37,399 nucleotides of DNA. Source: Gammaproteobacteria bacterium. Lineage in GTDB: Bacteria; Pseudomonadota; Gammaproteobacteria; Pseudomonadales; Pseudohongiellaceae. Below the pieces are notes generated by a model. That model was given only the letters and a program-made list of their open reading frames with translations, was not told the origin of the DNA and made no database searches. Location: assembly GCA_002729315.1 (NCBI GenBank), contig PBTW01000088.1:1-37399 (forward strand), given 5' to 3'. This document shows, piece by piece, positions 1 through 9,823 of this stretch; the first letter of the stretch is position 1; each line of letters begins with the position of its first letter. A program made the translations under genes and the position numbers.

Positions 1-230
1 CGGACCACATTCAAGCGTGCCGGTGGCTCACCGCCGGGTCCAGCGAAAAATTCTTCAGGATGCGGTTCCAGCAAAATAACCAGTGTAGGCAGATTCAGCT
101 CTTCTGCCCGCTGCTTCAGCTGGTCAAGGATAAGCTGGTGCCCAAGGTGCACTCCGTCAAATTTACCGATGGTAGCAACACAGCTCTGGTGAAATTGCGC
201 AAACCGATCAGGATGGTCGAAGATGATCAT
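1..230 (-). CDS. ribF: Bifunctional riboflavin kinase/FAD synthetase, N-terminal part (truncated by window edge)
   Basis: Minus-strand translation from ATG at 230: MIIFDHPDRFAQFHQSCVATIGKFDGVHLGHQLILDQLKQRAEELNLPTLVILLEPHPEEFF; the ATIGKFDGVHLGHQ motif is typical of the FAD synthetase nucleotidyltransferase domain. Confidence 0.92.
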   Translation of the reverse strand, partial: MIIFDHPDRFAQFHQSCVATIGKFDGVHLGHQLILDQLKQRAEELNLPTLVILLEPHPEEFFAGPGGEPPARLNVV

Positions 231-325
231 TCAGGCTAGGCTCAAGGTGAAAAAGCGCCGTATTATACTGTTTTCTCGAGTCACTGTGCAGACGCACTCG
301 GGCTGTGAAACCCCGGTCAGTCGGA

Positions 326-556
326 TTAAGGGGCGTCTGACGTTTCTCCAGAAAGTGCTCGCCAGGCTTTTCGCCCCAAAACTCTGGCAAATGCCGCCAG
401 ACAAACAATCAGCAGACCCTGCCCAATTATGGCATTAACCACCGATATCGTTTCAGGTCGTGAGCTGATCAGCACCAGATTTACCAGGGTTGCCACGGCG
501 AGCGCAGCGGACAGAACCGCGAGCAACAACTGAAGCACGGAGAAAAGTTTATTCAT
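326..556 (-). CDS. Small hydrophobic (two-TM-like) hypothetical membrane protein, 76 aa
   Basis: ORF with two hydrophobic stretches (LLLAVLSAALAVATLVNLVLI and IIGQGLLIVCLAAFA); lies between ribF and the acyltransferase on the same strand. Confidence 0.5.
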   Translation of the reverse strand: MNKLFSVLQLLLAVLSAALAVATLVNLVLISSRPETISVVNAIIGQGLLIVCLAAFARVLGRKAWRALSGETSDAP

Positions 557-588
557 GCGAGCATTATAGGAGGCCAGCGGAGGGAGCG

Positions 589-2337
589 CTAGGCGGTATT
601 TTTGACCTCATGGAAGGATAGAAAGTATTTCAGACCTTCCGCTCCCAGGAACTTGCTCAATGTCTTCTGCTCGGTATTCCGCGTATCAACAATGATCAGC
701 CCTTCTAGCGAATTATTGAAACTGGGGTGGATGTTAAAACAGACCAGTTTGCCATTCAAAGACAGGTAGTGACGCAGGAGCACTGGCACCGCCTTACCGG
801 GATCGCAGCGGCCGATCAACTTGCTCAACATCTTCACGTTAGCCAACTCCGCAAGCATGTCATTTGTCCAGACCCGGTTCATGACTTTGAGTGGGTTAAT
901 CGGTTCGACCAGCTGGAAAAACTCCTTCGCCCCAAAATTAGTAAGCATCGTATCTGCAATAAGACTTCGGGCAAGGTCACTGTATTCCCTCGAAATACTC
1001 ACCGAACCAAATAAAGTGTGATACCTGGGCATTTTAACAAGCACCTGCCCAATCCCCCGCCAGAGCAGATTCAGAGAAACCGGCCGACGCTGATAGTCTG
1101 GATTTATAAAAGAACGCCCCATTTCAACCGCGAAGCCCAGTTGCCGGATGAACGCATCGTCATACTTGTAGAGTGAGCGACTGTATAGTCCTTCAACCCC
1201 ATGCGTGGCAACGATCTCATCGACCAGACCAACCCGATAGGCTCCTGCGATACGGCACTCCGTTTTATCCCACAAAAAAAGGTGTCGATAATGTGGGTCA
1301 AACTCATCGGAATCCTGAGAAAGACCGGTTCCCTCTCCCACTGCGCGAAACGCCTTCTCCCTGGCAATGGCGATCTGCTCCATAACCGGGCCAAGCCGCT
1401 CGTAAGGCGCGAAATACACATCAAACTCATTGTGCTCGACAATACGAAAGTCAGTCATCTTTGCGACCGCGCGCCGTAATTCGTTGGAGCTTTGCTCACG
1501 ACCCAATTCCGAAAGCGTCTCCGGCTCGGCCGGCTGGAACAAGCCTGCCGATTTCTGAAGCGCATCTGTAGCGACACGAAGATACTGTGTCACCGCCACC
1601 GGATTCTGCAACAGCCTCAACTCCTGCGAAGGGATCGAGCGCCCGATAGTCAGGGGCAGAGTGAAGCCCTGTTTATTTGCAAGCTGCCGCGGCAGCAGCA
1701 GGGTGCGAAAGCGCGGATGCACCAGGCCTGCCCCGTAAAAATAGTAACTGTTCCTACCTCCAACATAGATCGGCGTGCAGGAACATTCGTATTTTTTCAG
1801 CAGCTGTCCCGCCAGGCGGTTCCATTCTCGATCCTGAATGCGACGGTGGCTGAATTCATACGCCGACACCATTCCTGCCGGAAACAACAGTATCGCACCG
1901 TCATTCTTCAGGTGCCTGTGAACCTGCTTAATGCCGCCGACATTACCCGCCGTCGCATTGCTGGACAAAACATTAACGCCGATAAATATCGGCGCGAGTT
2001 CGGGGATCAGACGCAGCAACTCATTCGTCAGCACCTGCAGATCAGGCCGATACTTGCCTATAACTTTTGCAAGCGCCATTCCTTCAAGCCCGCCCAGCGG
2101 ATGGTTGGCAACGATTAGCACGGCTCCGCTCTTTGGTACTTCCTCCAACAACGCTTCGTCATCAATCGCGATATCGATCCCCAACGCATCAAGTGTATAG
2201 TCGAGAAACTCAAAGGGATCGCAGTTTGGCGGGCGACCATCGTAGACCTTCGCCAGTGGCCTGAGACCCAGCAGGCTTTCAAGCGCTGAAGCAAGAATTC
2301 TGGGCTTCAGAGGCAATCGACAGGGGTTAGTCATCAT
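589..2337 (-). CDS. Bifunctional acyltransferase: N-terminal PlsC/lysophospholipid acyltransferase domain plus C-terminal OlsB/hemolysin-like GNAT domain (OlsF-like)
   Basis: 582 aa. N-terminal ANHPLGGLEGM matches the NHxxxxD-type/PlsC region, with later FPAGM; C-terminal region (FDVYFAPYERLGPVMEQIAIAREKAFRAVGEGTG...LFLWDKTECRIAGAYRVG...VEMGRSFINPDYQ) resembles the ornithine acyl-ACP N-acyltransferase/hemolysin GNAT family. Confidence 0.85.
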   Translation of the reverse strand: MMTNPCRLPLKPRILASALESLLGLRPLAKVYDGRPPNCDPFEFLDYTLDALGIDIAIDDEALLEEVPKSGAVLIVANHPLGGLEGMALAKVIGKYRPDLQVLTNELLRLIPELAPIFIGVNVLSSNATAGNVGGIKQVHRHLKNDGAILLFPAGMVSAYEFSHRRIQDREWNRLAGQLLKKYECSCTPIYVGGRNSYYFYGAGLVHPRFRTLLLPRQLANKQGFTLPLTIGRSIPSQELRLLQNPVAVTQYLRVATDALQKSAGLFQPAEPETLSELGREQSSNELRRAVAKMTDFRIVEHNEFDVYFAPYERLGPVMEQIAIAREKAFRAVGEGTGLSQDSDEFDPHYRHLFLWDKTECRIAGAYRVGLVDEIVATHGVEGLYSRSLYKYDDAFIRQLGFAVEMGRSFINPDYQRRPVSLNLLWRGIGQVLVKMPRYHTLFGSVSISREYSDLARSLIADTMLTNFGAKEFFQLVEPINPLKVMNRVWTNDMLAELANVKMLSKLIGRCDPGKAVPVLLRHYLSLNGKLVCFNIHPSFNNSLEGLIIVDTRNTEQKTLSKFLGAEGLKYFLSFHEVKNTA

Positions 2338-3473
2338 CCGGATATTGTTTTACCAAATTCGATTCGTGTGGCCAGGCCAGATACAAAGCGCCCAAGCCCG
2401 GAGATCGATGGCCCAAGCAGCGACTTTCCGCGCTCAGTTTAAACAGCGTGAAAAATTGCTGCAACAGCGCCCCTTGCAGCTTCCCGGAGACTCGCATCCC
2501 GATCCCAGATGTGGATCGATTCCGAGCCAGCCCTATTTATTTCTATGATTTCAAAATCTGATACGGCCCGCAAAGAATCCACATCAAGGTTTTTTCCATC
2601 CAGCCTGCCGAAATGCATTCCGTATCGATCGGCAGAGGTGGCATCTAATGCATCCGCTCACGGCTAACTGATGAGACCGAGCACATTTATGCAGACTGCC
2701 CCTTTGAGACGAATGGGGGCACAAATCGATCGGGCTCGCCCCGGGAAATCTGGGATAGAATACTTCCGCCTCGGCCTCCCACTGGCAGACTCACTGAAAC
2801 TGCAGCTCTGCTCTGACCGGATTGGAAGCAAGACAGGCTTCCAGCTCAGCTTGCGACTTATAATAGCTTGACACAGGCGCCACGACAGCCGAAGTTGGGT
2901 TTCACAACCTTCAGAAATCTGAGGTCTGAAGTGACCAGACTCGGCATGAAGGTCTCAACCTGCTCGCGTTCGGAGGTCCCTGAGACGGCGTTAGTAGTCC
3001 ACGGAAAATCCACTGTGTGACAGTCTTACCGGCGGCGTTGAATACCGCAGTCTTCACCACTTCCAACATACCTGAAAACGAGATTGCAGGGCTCGCGATC
3101 AACGGCAACTTCAGGCTTAGATAGCAAACTGACAACAGCAACCACAGGAAGGCAACCCGAAAATAAATAATCCAGGCAGGCCAGATCCAAAAATATGAGG
3201 GTGGGCGACCCTTCAGAACCAGCGGCGGCATACCTTGGGGACGTCGGGCAGTTGCTTGTCTTACGGTCCGTACATCCTAGTTGTTGACCGCTACGTCGAT
3301 TCAAGCGTCCACATTCTGTGGCCGTTATTTTACGAACCACGGCTATAGATTCTCAGCAAGCACTGGATCATAGAGTTGATCCGGCAGAGATAGCGACTGG
3401 TCAATACTTTGCAGGCACTGTTATTATGCTTTGCAAGGGGCCGCAGCTCGATGCGACAAATGAGGAATCCCCA

Positions 3474-3878
3474 ATGATAGGCAAGATACTGCTTACCCTA
3501 GCTGTCGTAGCCATTGCCTACCTGATAGTGCGCCGAGATCCTGGATCAAACCGCGGCACAACGAAGCCCGCCCCCCCGGAAATTTCTGCCGGCCATCAAA
3601 AAAGATTACTCGACCCCACGCTGCATGACGATCTGCGAACCGCATCCTATCTGTTTTTACTTTTCATGGTGCTGGTGGGTGCTGCCCTTTATTACTTTCG
3701 ATGGCAGGATGACCACCAATTGATTACCGTAAAACTATATAGCGCCGATCAAGCAGATCCTGCAAGCTATCAAGTCTATAAGTATCAGCTGGCAGAGCGC
3801 TCCTTCACCACTGTTGACGGAAGGGCGATCACGGTAGCCGGCTCAGACCGGATGGAGGTCATCGGGCTGAATGACTGA
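3474..3878 (+). CDS. Hypothetical membrane protein (start refined inside ORF 3318..3878)
   Basis: ATG at 3474 gives MIGKILLTLAVVAIAYLIVRRD...YLFLLFMVLVGAALYYF, two TM segments; the 3' end overlaps the start of the following reading frame (ATGACTGA at 3871-3878). Confidence 0.6.
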   Translation: MIGKILLTLAVVAIAYLIVRRDPGSNRGTTKPAPPEISAGHQKRLLDPTLHDDLRTASYLFLLFMVLVGAALYYFRWQDDHQLITVKLYSADQADPASYQVYKYQLAERSFTTVDGRAITVAGSDRMEVIGLND

Positions 3879-6024
3879 AAAACATCCCGGCGAGGCCGAA
3901 TCCATTGGCGGTGGTTTCAATGCCATTAATTACGTGATGTCTATTGCCCGCCAAGTGGGTGCCCGCAAACTCAGCTCCAGCGTTCGTTCAAAGAACGCCT
4001 GCAAAGCCTGCGCTTTTGGGACCGGAGGCCAGCGCGGCGGCCTCCACCATGAGCACAGCAGTCGGGTTGAAATCTGTAAAAAAAATCATCCAGGCGCAAC
4101 TAAGCGATCATCGCGCGCCTATTCCGCCACAGATCTTTTAGCAAAACAGCCTCGCAGAACTGCGCCAGCTGACTGGCAAACAGCTCGAAGAGCTCGGGCG
4201 GCTTTCACACCCGGTGTACAAGGCGCCCGGAACCGACCGCTACGAGCTGATCGGCGACGACAAGGTGCTTCAACTGGCCGGCCAAAAAATGCGCGCGACG
4301 CTTCCTGGCCGCAGCTTCTTTTACGGCTCCGGCCGCTCCTCCAATGAAGCGGCATTTCTTCTCCAGCTCCTTGCGCGTATTTATGGCTGCAATCACATCA
4401 ACAGCTGCTTTTTTTACTGTCATCAGGCCTCAGGGATTGCCCTGAGCACCACCGTGGGCACCGGAACGGCCACCATCCGCTATGCGGATCTTCACGCCGC
4501 CGACACCATTTTCGTGTTTTGTGCTAACCCTGCATCAAACCATCCACACTTTGTCAAAGTGCTGCTCGAATGTCGACAGCGGGGGGCAAGGTTATTATCG
4601 TTAACCCGGCTCGCGAGGCCGGTCTTGTCCGTTTTTCCTCCCACTATGTCCAGCCCCATGTGGGTGGCGATTTTGCCTCTATCGTCGGAGTTGCCAAATG
4701 TCTGCTGGACAGCAACGGCGTTGAGTCAAAGTTTGTAGATCAGCATACCGAAGGTATCGAAGCCTACCGCGACTTCTTCGAGCAAACCCAGTGGCAGGAT
4801 ATCGTCAGAGAGTCAGGGATCGATCTAGAAACGATCGTTGAGATAGGCAAGGTCTACCAGGCGTCTCAGGCAACCGTTATGGCATGGCGCATGGGTCTGA
4901 CCCACCACTACAACGGTTCAGAAAATATCGAGGCGGTTATTGCTCTTGCGCTGCTCAGAGGCATGGCAGGGGGTCCGGGCAAGGGTTTGCTTCCACTCCG
5001 CGGCCATTCAAGCTTACAGTGTGTTAGTACCGTCGGCCTGACCCCAGCAATCAAAAGTCAGGCTATGACAGCCCTAGAGCAGGAACTCGGCATTGCGCTT
5101 CCTGCGGGAGAAGGCATGGATACTCTGGCCTGCGTGCAAACAGCGGCGGCCGAACAAATCGACTTTGCTCTGCTGCTAGGTGGTAACCTTTATTCTGCAA
5201 ATCCAGACTCGCGTTTTTCGGCTCAGGCGCTAGACAGAATCCCGTTCAAAGTGATGCTGAATTCCACACTTCACCAGACCCACCTCAATGGTGTAGAAGG
5301 CGAAAATCTGATTCTGCCTGTGCGGGTGAGGGACCAAGAAAAGCAGGCCGCGACACAGGAAAGCATGTTAAATGTCGTTCGCCTGAGCGATGGTGGATTT
5401 GATCGCCTGCCTGCCCTGCAATCAGAAGTGGAACTGATAGCCGGCCTTGCTGAACAGGTGGTATCACCCAGTGCTCTGAACTTTTCCGAATTCAGACAAC
5501 ATCGAAATATCCGTCAGGTCAACGCGAAAGTTCTACCCGGCCTTGAAGATCTGGAGAGCATCGACGACAGCAAGGCAGAGTTCTACATCAAGGGTCGGCA
5601 CCTCGAAACACCGCGCTTTCAGACTCCGTCAAACAAAGCGCACTTTTGTATTCCGAAGACAACCAACTGGTACAGACGTTCTGCTGCGGGCACCCGGCTC
5701 CCGGAGTTCGTCCTGACTAGCGTCAGAAATGAAGGTCAGTTCAACACCATTATTTACAGCGACGAAGACAGCTACCGTCGTCAGTCTGAACGGCAAGTTC
5801 TTTTCATGCATCCTGGCGATCTCGACCTTTTAGACCTTGAAGACGGCGCACGGGTCGACGTTTAAAATAAGATCGGCATAATGTCTGCCCTTCGGGCCAT
5901 CCGATACGACATCAGGCAGGGTTCGGTGATGACTTATTTCCCAGAAGCCAACGTGCTGATTCCTCCGGACGCTGACCCACGCAGCAGAACGCCAAGTTTC
6001 AAAAGTGTTCTGGTAAACGTATAG
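3871..6024 (+). pseudogene. Degraded molybdopterin-dependent oxidoreductase alpha subunit (YdeP/FdhF-like) with two frameshifts and two nonsense codons
   Basis: Homology-like segments run collinearly through changing frames: SKNACKACAFGTGGQRGG...VEICKK (frame 1), then IIQAQLSDHRAPIPPQIF*QNSLAELRQLTGKQLEELGRL...SFFYGSGRSSNEAAFLLQLLARIYG...YCHQASGIALSTTVGTGTATI...ANPASNHP (frame 2), then GGKVIIVNPAREAGLVRF...HSSLQCVSTVG...ARVDV*NKIGIMSALRAIRYDIRQGSVMTYFPEANVLIPPDADPRSRTPSFKSVLVNV* (frame 1). Shifts sit at A8 (4078-4085) and G6 (4581-4586); stops at TAG 4139-4141 and TAA 5863-5865. Confidence 0.88.
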
Positions 6025-6249
6025 CCTCACCGACCCAAAAAGCAAAACTCAAGGTAATCATCTGTAGCTAACACGTCCGCTATCGCGGAACGCATTGACA
6101 GAAAAACTACAAAGGCCCAAAAACAATCTCATTGCTGGCATAATCTATCCTTCGACCGCAAGCTAAACTTACTTATAGCAATTCATTCCGCTATGCTTCC
6201 GCGCTGGGAGACTCGATAACACAGACTACAGAATAATCATTTCAGACAC

Positions 6250-7155
6250 ATGAACCGATTCAATATTTTGTTCCCGCTCTGGGCAATTCTGCTATCCGGC
6301 GTGGCCTTCTTTTTCAGTGAATCCTTCTCATCGCTGGCCTCCTGGATTATTCCGCTGCTTGCCGGCGTGATGTTCACCATGGGTCTCACCCTGAAAGCGA
6401 CGGATTTTAAACGCATCCTCCAAGACCCACGACCCATCCTCGTGGGTGTTTTGTTGCAATTCATTGTGATGCCGCTGTTGGCTGTAGTTTTGGCGAAAAT
6501 GTTCGGGCTTTCCAATCAGATCACCGCCGGACTGGTCCTGGTAGGCTGCTGCGCTGGCGGCACAGCGTCCAATGTCATCAGCTATCTGGCCCGTGCCGAC
6601 CTCGCCTTGTCGATCAGCATGACGGTGTGCTCAACACTGGTCGGCGTCGTTGCCACTCCTTTGCTGACAGGTTTCTACCTTTCTACTACAGTGGATGTCG
6701 ACACCATAGGAATGCTTGTCAGTATCGTACAGATTGTCCTGATCCCAGTACTGATGGGGGTCATGCTTAACCAACTCTTTCCTAAATATATTCAGCCTCT
6801 GACACCCCAGTTGCCAACACTGTCAATTCTGATCATTCTCACCATCATTGCGATCGTAGTAGCACTCAACAGTGACAGTCTGCTGGAAATTGGTGCCCTG
6901 ACACTGGTTGCAGTGGTGCTACACAACCTAGGTGGTATGTGTGGAGGGTTTTACCTGAGCCGAGTACTGGGTTTTGATACTCGTCAGAGCCACACTATTG
7001 CGATCGAAGTCGGTATGCAGAACTCTGGCCTAGGCGTCGCTCTAGCTCTGGAGTTTTTCTCAACTACGGCAGCCCTGCCTGGCGCGCTATTCAGCGTGTG
7101 GCACAACATCAGCGGCTCCCTGCTTGCCTCTCAGTGGAGTCGTAAGCGACAGTAA
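6250..7155 (+). CDS. Bile acid:sodium symporter (BASS) family transporter
   Basis: 301 aa polytopic protein; GVMFTMGLTLKATDFKRIL, GCCAGGTASNVISYLARADLALSISMT and EVGMQNSGLGVALA are typical of the BASS family. Confidence 0.92.
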   Translation: MNRFNILFPLWAILLSGVAFFFSESFSSLASWIIPLLAGVMFTMGLTLKATDFKRILQDPRPILVGVLLQFIVMPLLAVVLAKMFGLSNQITAGLVLVGCCAGGTASNVISYLARADLALSISMTVCSTLVGVVATPLLTGFYLSTTVDVDTIGMLVSIVQIVLIPVLMGVMLNQLFPKYIQPLTPQLPTLSILIILTIIAIVVALNSDSLLEIGALTLVAVVLHNLGGMCGGFYLSRVLGFDTRQSHTIAIEVGMQNSGLGVALALEFFSTTAALPGALFSVWHNISGSLLASQWSRKRQ

Positions 7156-7468
7156 CTGGACTGTCTACTCTTGGATGAACTTCTTAGATGCGACGATTAG
7201 CTGAGTCCGGACTGAACCGGCTCCGCCCCGGCAAACACACAAGCTGAGCAGGGGATGCCAAAACGCCACCCTCAATTGCCCTGACTTTTCGTAAAATCCC
7301 GCATCTTGCGGTTTGCACGAATGATAGTTGGGCTACCCCCGCGACCATTGGCGCTTTTGATCCCTCTTCCCCATTCGCACTCCTGTAGTGCATTGCGCCA
7401 CTAGATCATCGCCAATTGCTACAGTTAAGTGCAGAAATTCAGATCTGCGCGGTAGGTCTTTTCTCTAG

Positions 7469-7945
<477 letters not shown>

Positions 7946-7948
7946 ATA

Positions 7949-9268
7949 ATGAGACTCACTATGCGAACAATTAAAACCGCCTGCCGCTTTTTTGCCGCAC
8001 TGACTGCCATGTTGCTTCCCTCTTTGGCACTTGCTCAGGATGATCTTAATGGCGCAAATACCGCCTGGATACTGACCTCCACCGCATTGGTTCTGTTCAT
8101 GACCCTACCCGGGCTCTCGCTGTTCTATGGCGGCCTGGTAAGAACTAAGAATGTTCTGTCTGTTCTAATGCAGTGTTTTTCGATTGCGGTGGTGATCTCA
8201 ATCCTATGGCTTTTGGTCGGCTACAGCATCGCTTTCGGCCCGTCGGACTCCGCTTACTGGGGCGGCCTCAGCCGTTCGCTGTTCGCCGGTATCGACCTGA
8301 ACTCAATGTCGGGAGACATCCCCGAAACGGTCTTCGCTGCCTTTCAGATGACCTTTGCGATCATCACGCCCGCACTGATTGTTGGCGCTTTCGTTGAGCG
8401 GATCAAGTTTTCAGCCATGCTTCTGTTCTGCACACTCTGGACTCTGGTCGTCTACTTCCCTGTAGCCAACTGGGTGTGGGGAGGAGGCTGGCTTGGCCAG
8501 ATGGGCCTGATTGATTTTGCCGGTGGCACCGTAGTTCACGTCACGGCCGGCGTCGCAGCCCTGGTGACTGCCATCATACTGGGCCCGAGAAAGGACTTTC
8601 TCTCAGCTGCCGCTCTTCCCCACAACCTGACAATGAGCGTCACCGGCGCCGCCATGCTGTGGGTTGGCTGGTTCGGCTTTAATGCCGGATCCGCTCTTGC
8701 AGCGGACGGCGCGGCGGGTATGGCACTGTTTGTGACTCATATCTCGGCCTCGGTCGGCGCTCTGAGCTGGATCAGCATTGAATGGCTCAAGTACGGGAAA
8801 CCAAGCGTGCTGGGAGCGGTCACAGGCATGGTTGCCGGATTGGCCACTATAACCCCCGCTTCCGGAAGCGTCGGCCCGGCAGGTGCATTGCTGGTCGGTT
8901 TGAGCGGTGGCGTAATCTGCTACTACGCCACGTCCTATCTCAAGCAGGGTTTAAAGATAGATGATTCTCTGGATGTCTTTCCGGTACACGGCGTTGGCGG
9001 GATCGTCGGCACTTTCCTAGCAGGCATTTTGGTCTCAGCAGATCTGGGCATCTTCTCTGGCAATGGCCTGGCAGCGGGAACAAGCATCGGCTCACAGGTT
9101 GGGATACAGATTACCGGAATTATCGCTACCGGAGCATACACCGCCATCCTAACCGGTGTATTGCTTAAGCTAGTTGCCGCGCTTACAGGCGGTCTGCGAG
9201 TTGATGAGGAGCAGGAACAACAGGGCCTGGACATCAGCGACCATGATGAAAAAGGCTACTCCATGTGA
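7949..9268 (+). CDS. amtB: Ammonium transporter (Amt family)
   Basis: 439 aa with signal-peptide-like N-terminus, then FYGGLVRTKNVLSVLMQ, DFAGGTVVHVTAG, GWFGFNAGSAL and HGVGGIVGT motifs. Confidence 0.96.
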   Translation: MRLTMRTIKTACRFFAALTAMLLPSLALAQDDLNGANTAWILTSTALVLFMTLPGLSLFYGGLVRTKNVLSVLMQCFSIAVVISILWLLVGYSIAFGPSDSAYWGGLSRSLFAGIDLNSMSGDIPETVFAAFQMTFAIITPALIVGAFVERIKFSAMLLFCTLWTLVVYFPVANWVWGGGWLGQMGLIDFAGGTVVHVTAGVAALVTAIILGPRKDFLSAAALPHNLTMSVTGAAMLWVGWFGFNAGSALAADGAAGMALFVTHISASVGALSWISIEWLKYGKPSVLGAVTGMVAGLATITPASGSVGPAGALLVGLSGGVICYYATSYLKQGLKIDDSLDVFPVHGVGGIVGTFLAGILVSADLGIFSGNGLAAGTSIGSQVGIQITGIIATGAYTAILTGVLLKLVAALTGGLRVDEEQEQQGLDISDHDEKGYSM

Positions 9269-9287
9269 GTGTAAATCTGGCCCGATC

Positions 9288-9315
9288 AAAAACGGCCGCT
9301 AATGCGGCCATTTTT
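9288..9315 (+). terminator. Rho-independent terminator downstream of amtB
   Basis: aaaaacggccgc-taat-gcggccattttt: GC-rich stem flanked by A and T runs (one mismatch), 20 nt after the amtB stop; its symmetric A/T flanks could serve the convergent thioesterase gene too. Confidence 0.8.
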
Positions 9316-9336
9316 GGTTGTCCCGTTTAGCAACAA

Positions 9337-9759
9337 TCATCTGGTTTTACGCAAGGTCGTAATCGCGTATACCAGCTTGTTGCCGTCGAGATCCAGAAAA
9401 TGAGTTGCCACCAGGCAGGTCGTGCGACCGTTATTGATAAGCTCGCCGCGCAGCCTGAACGTCGGACCCAAGACCGGCGCGAAATAGTCTATGCGCATAT
9501 TGACGGTCGCAGACCACTTGAATGCGTTCTTATCATCAAATAGCGTCCGGCAGGTAAAAATAGAAATCATATCTACATACGTGCCGGTAAAGCCTCCGAA
9601 CAGCTGATTGCGTGGGTTCAACAAATGCTGAGGCAGATGCGCCTCGACCTCGACTAGCCCGCGCTCTTCAGTGAGTATCTTCCAACTAGTCGACTCAACC
9701 AGGTCGCCTGCATTGTGACCAGGCTTCAAAAAAATCGGCCGCTCGTGTGTTCCAGTCAT
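9337..9759 (-). CDS. PaaI-family (hotdog) thioesterase-like protein; start refined from ORF 9337..9891
   Basis: MTGTHERPIFLKPGHNAGDLVESTSWKILTEERGLVEVEAHLPQHLLNPRNQLFGGFTGTYVDMISIFTC...; the LxNPxxQLFGG...D pattern is hotdog thioesterase-like. Confidence 0.75.
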   Translation of the reverse strand: MTGTHERPIFLKPGHNAGDLVESTSWKILTEERGLVEVEAHLPQHLLNPRNQLFGGFTGTYVDMISIFTCRTLFDDKNAFKWSATVNMRIDYFAPVLGPTFRLRGELINNGRTTCLVATHFLDLDGNKLVYAITTLRKTR

Positions 9760-9823
9760 GTAAATTCTTCTCCGTCCATCCAATTGCGAATGCAAGACTG
9801 ACACCTGATTCCTGGTGCGAGAC

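Noticed and set aside
1492-2118. Plus-strand 208-aa ORF antisense to the acyltransferase
   Set aside because: Low-complexity, Arg/Gln-rich shadow translation of a well-supported minus-strand CDS; no recognisable domain.
4078-4085. Programmed frameshift at the A8 run
   Set aside because: A slippery run is present, but an in-frame TAG follows about 54 nt later in the new frame, so slippage would not yield a full product.
4139-4141. Possible recoding (selenocysteine or stop readthrough) in the FdhF-like gene
   Set aside because: The stops are TAG and TAA rather than TGA, and two frame changes are also present; independent lesions in a pseudogene are simpler.
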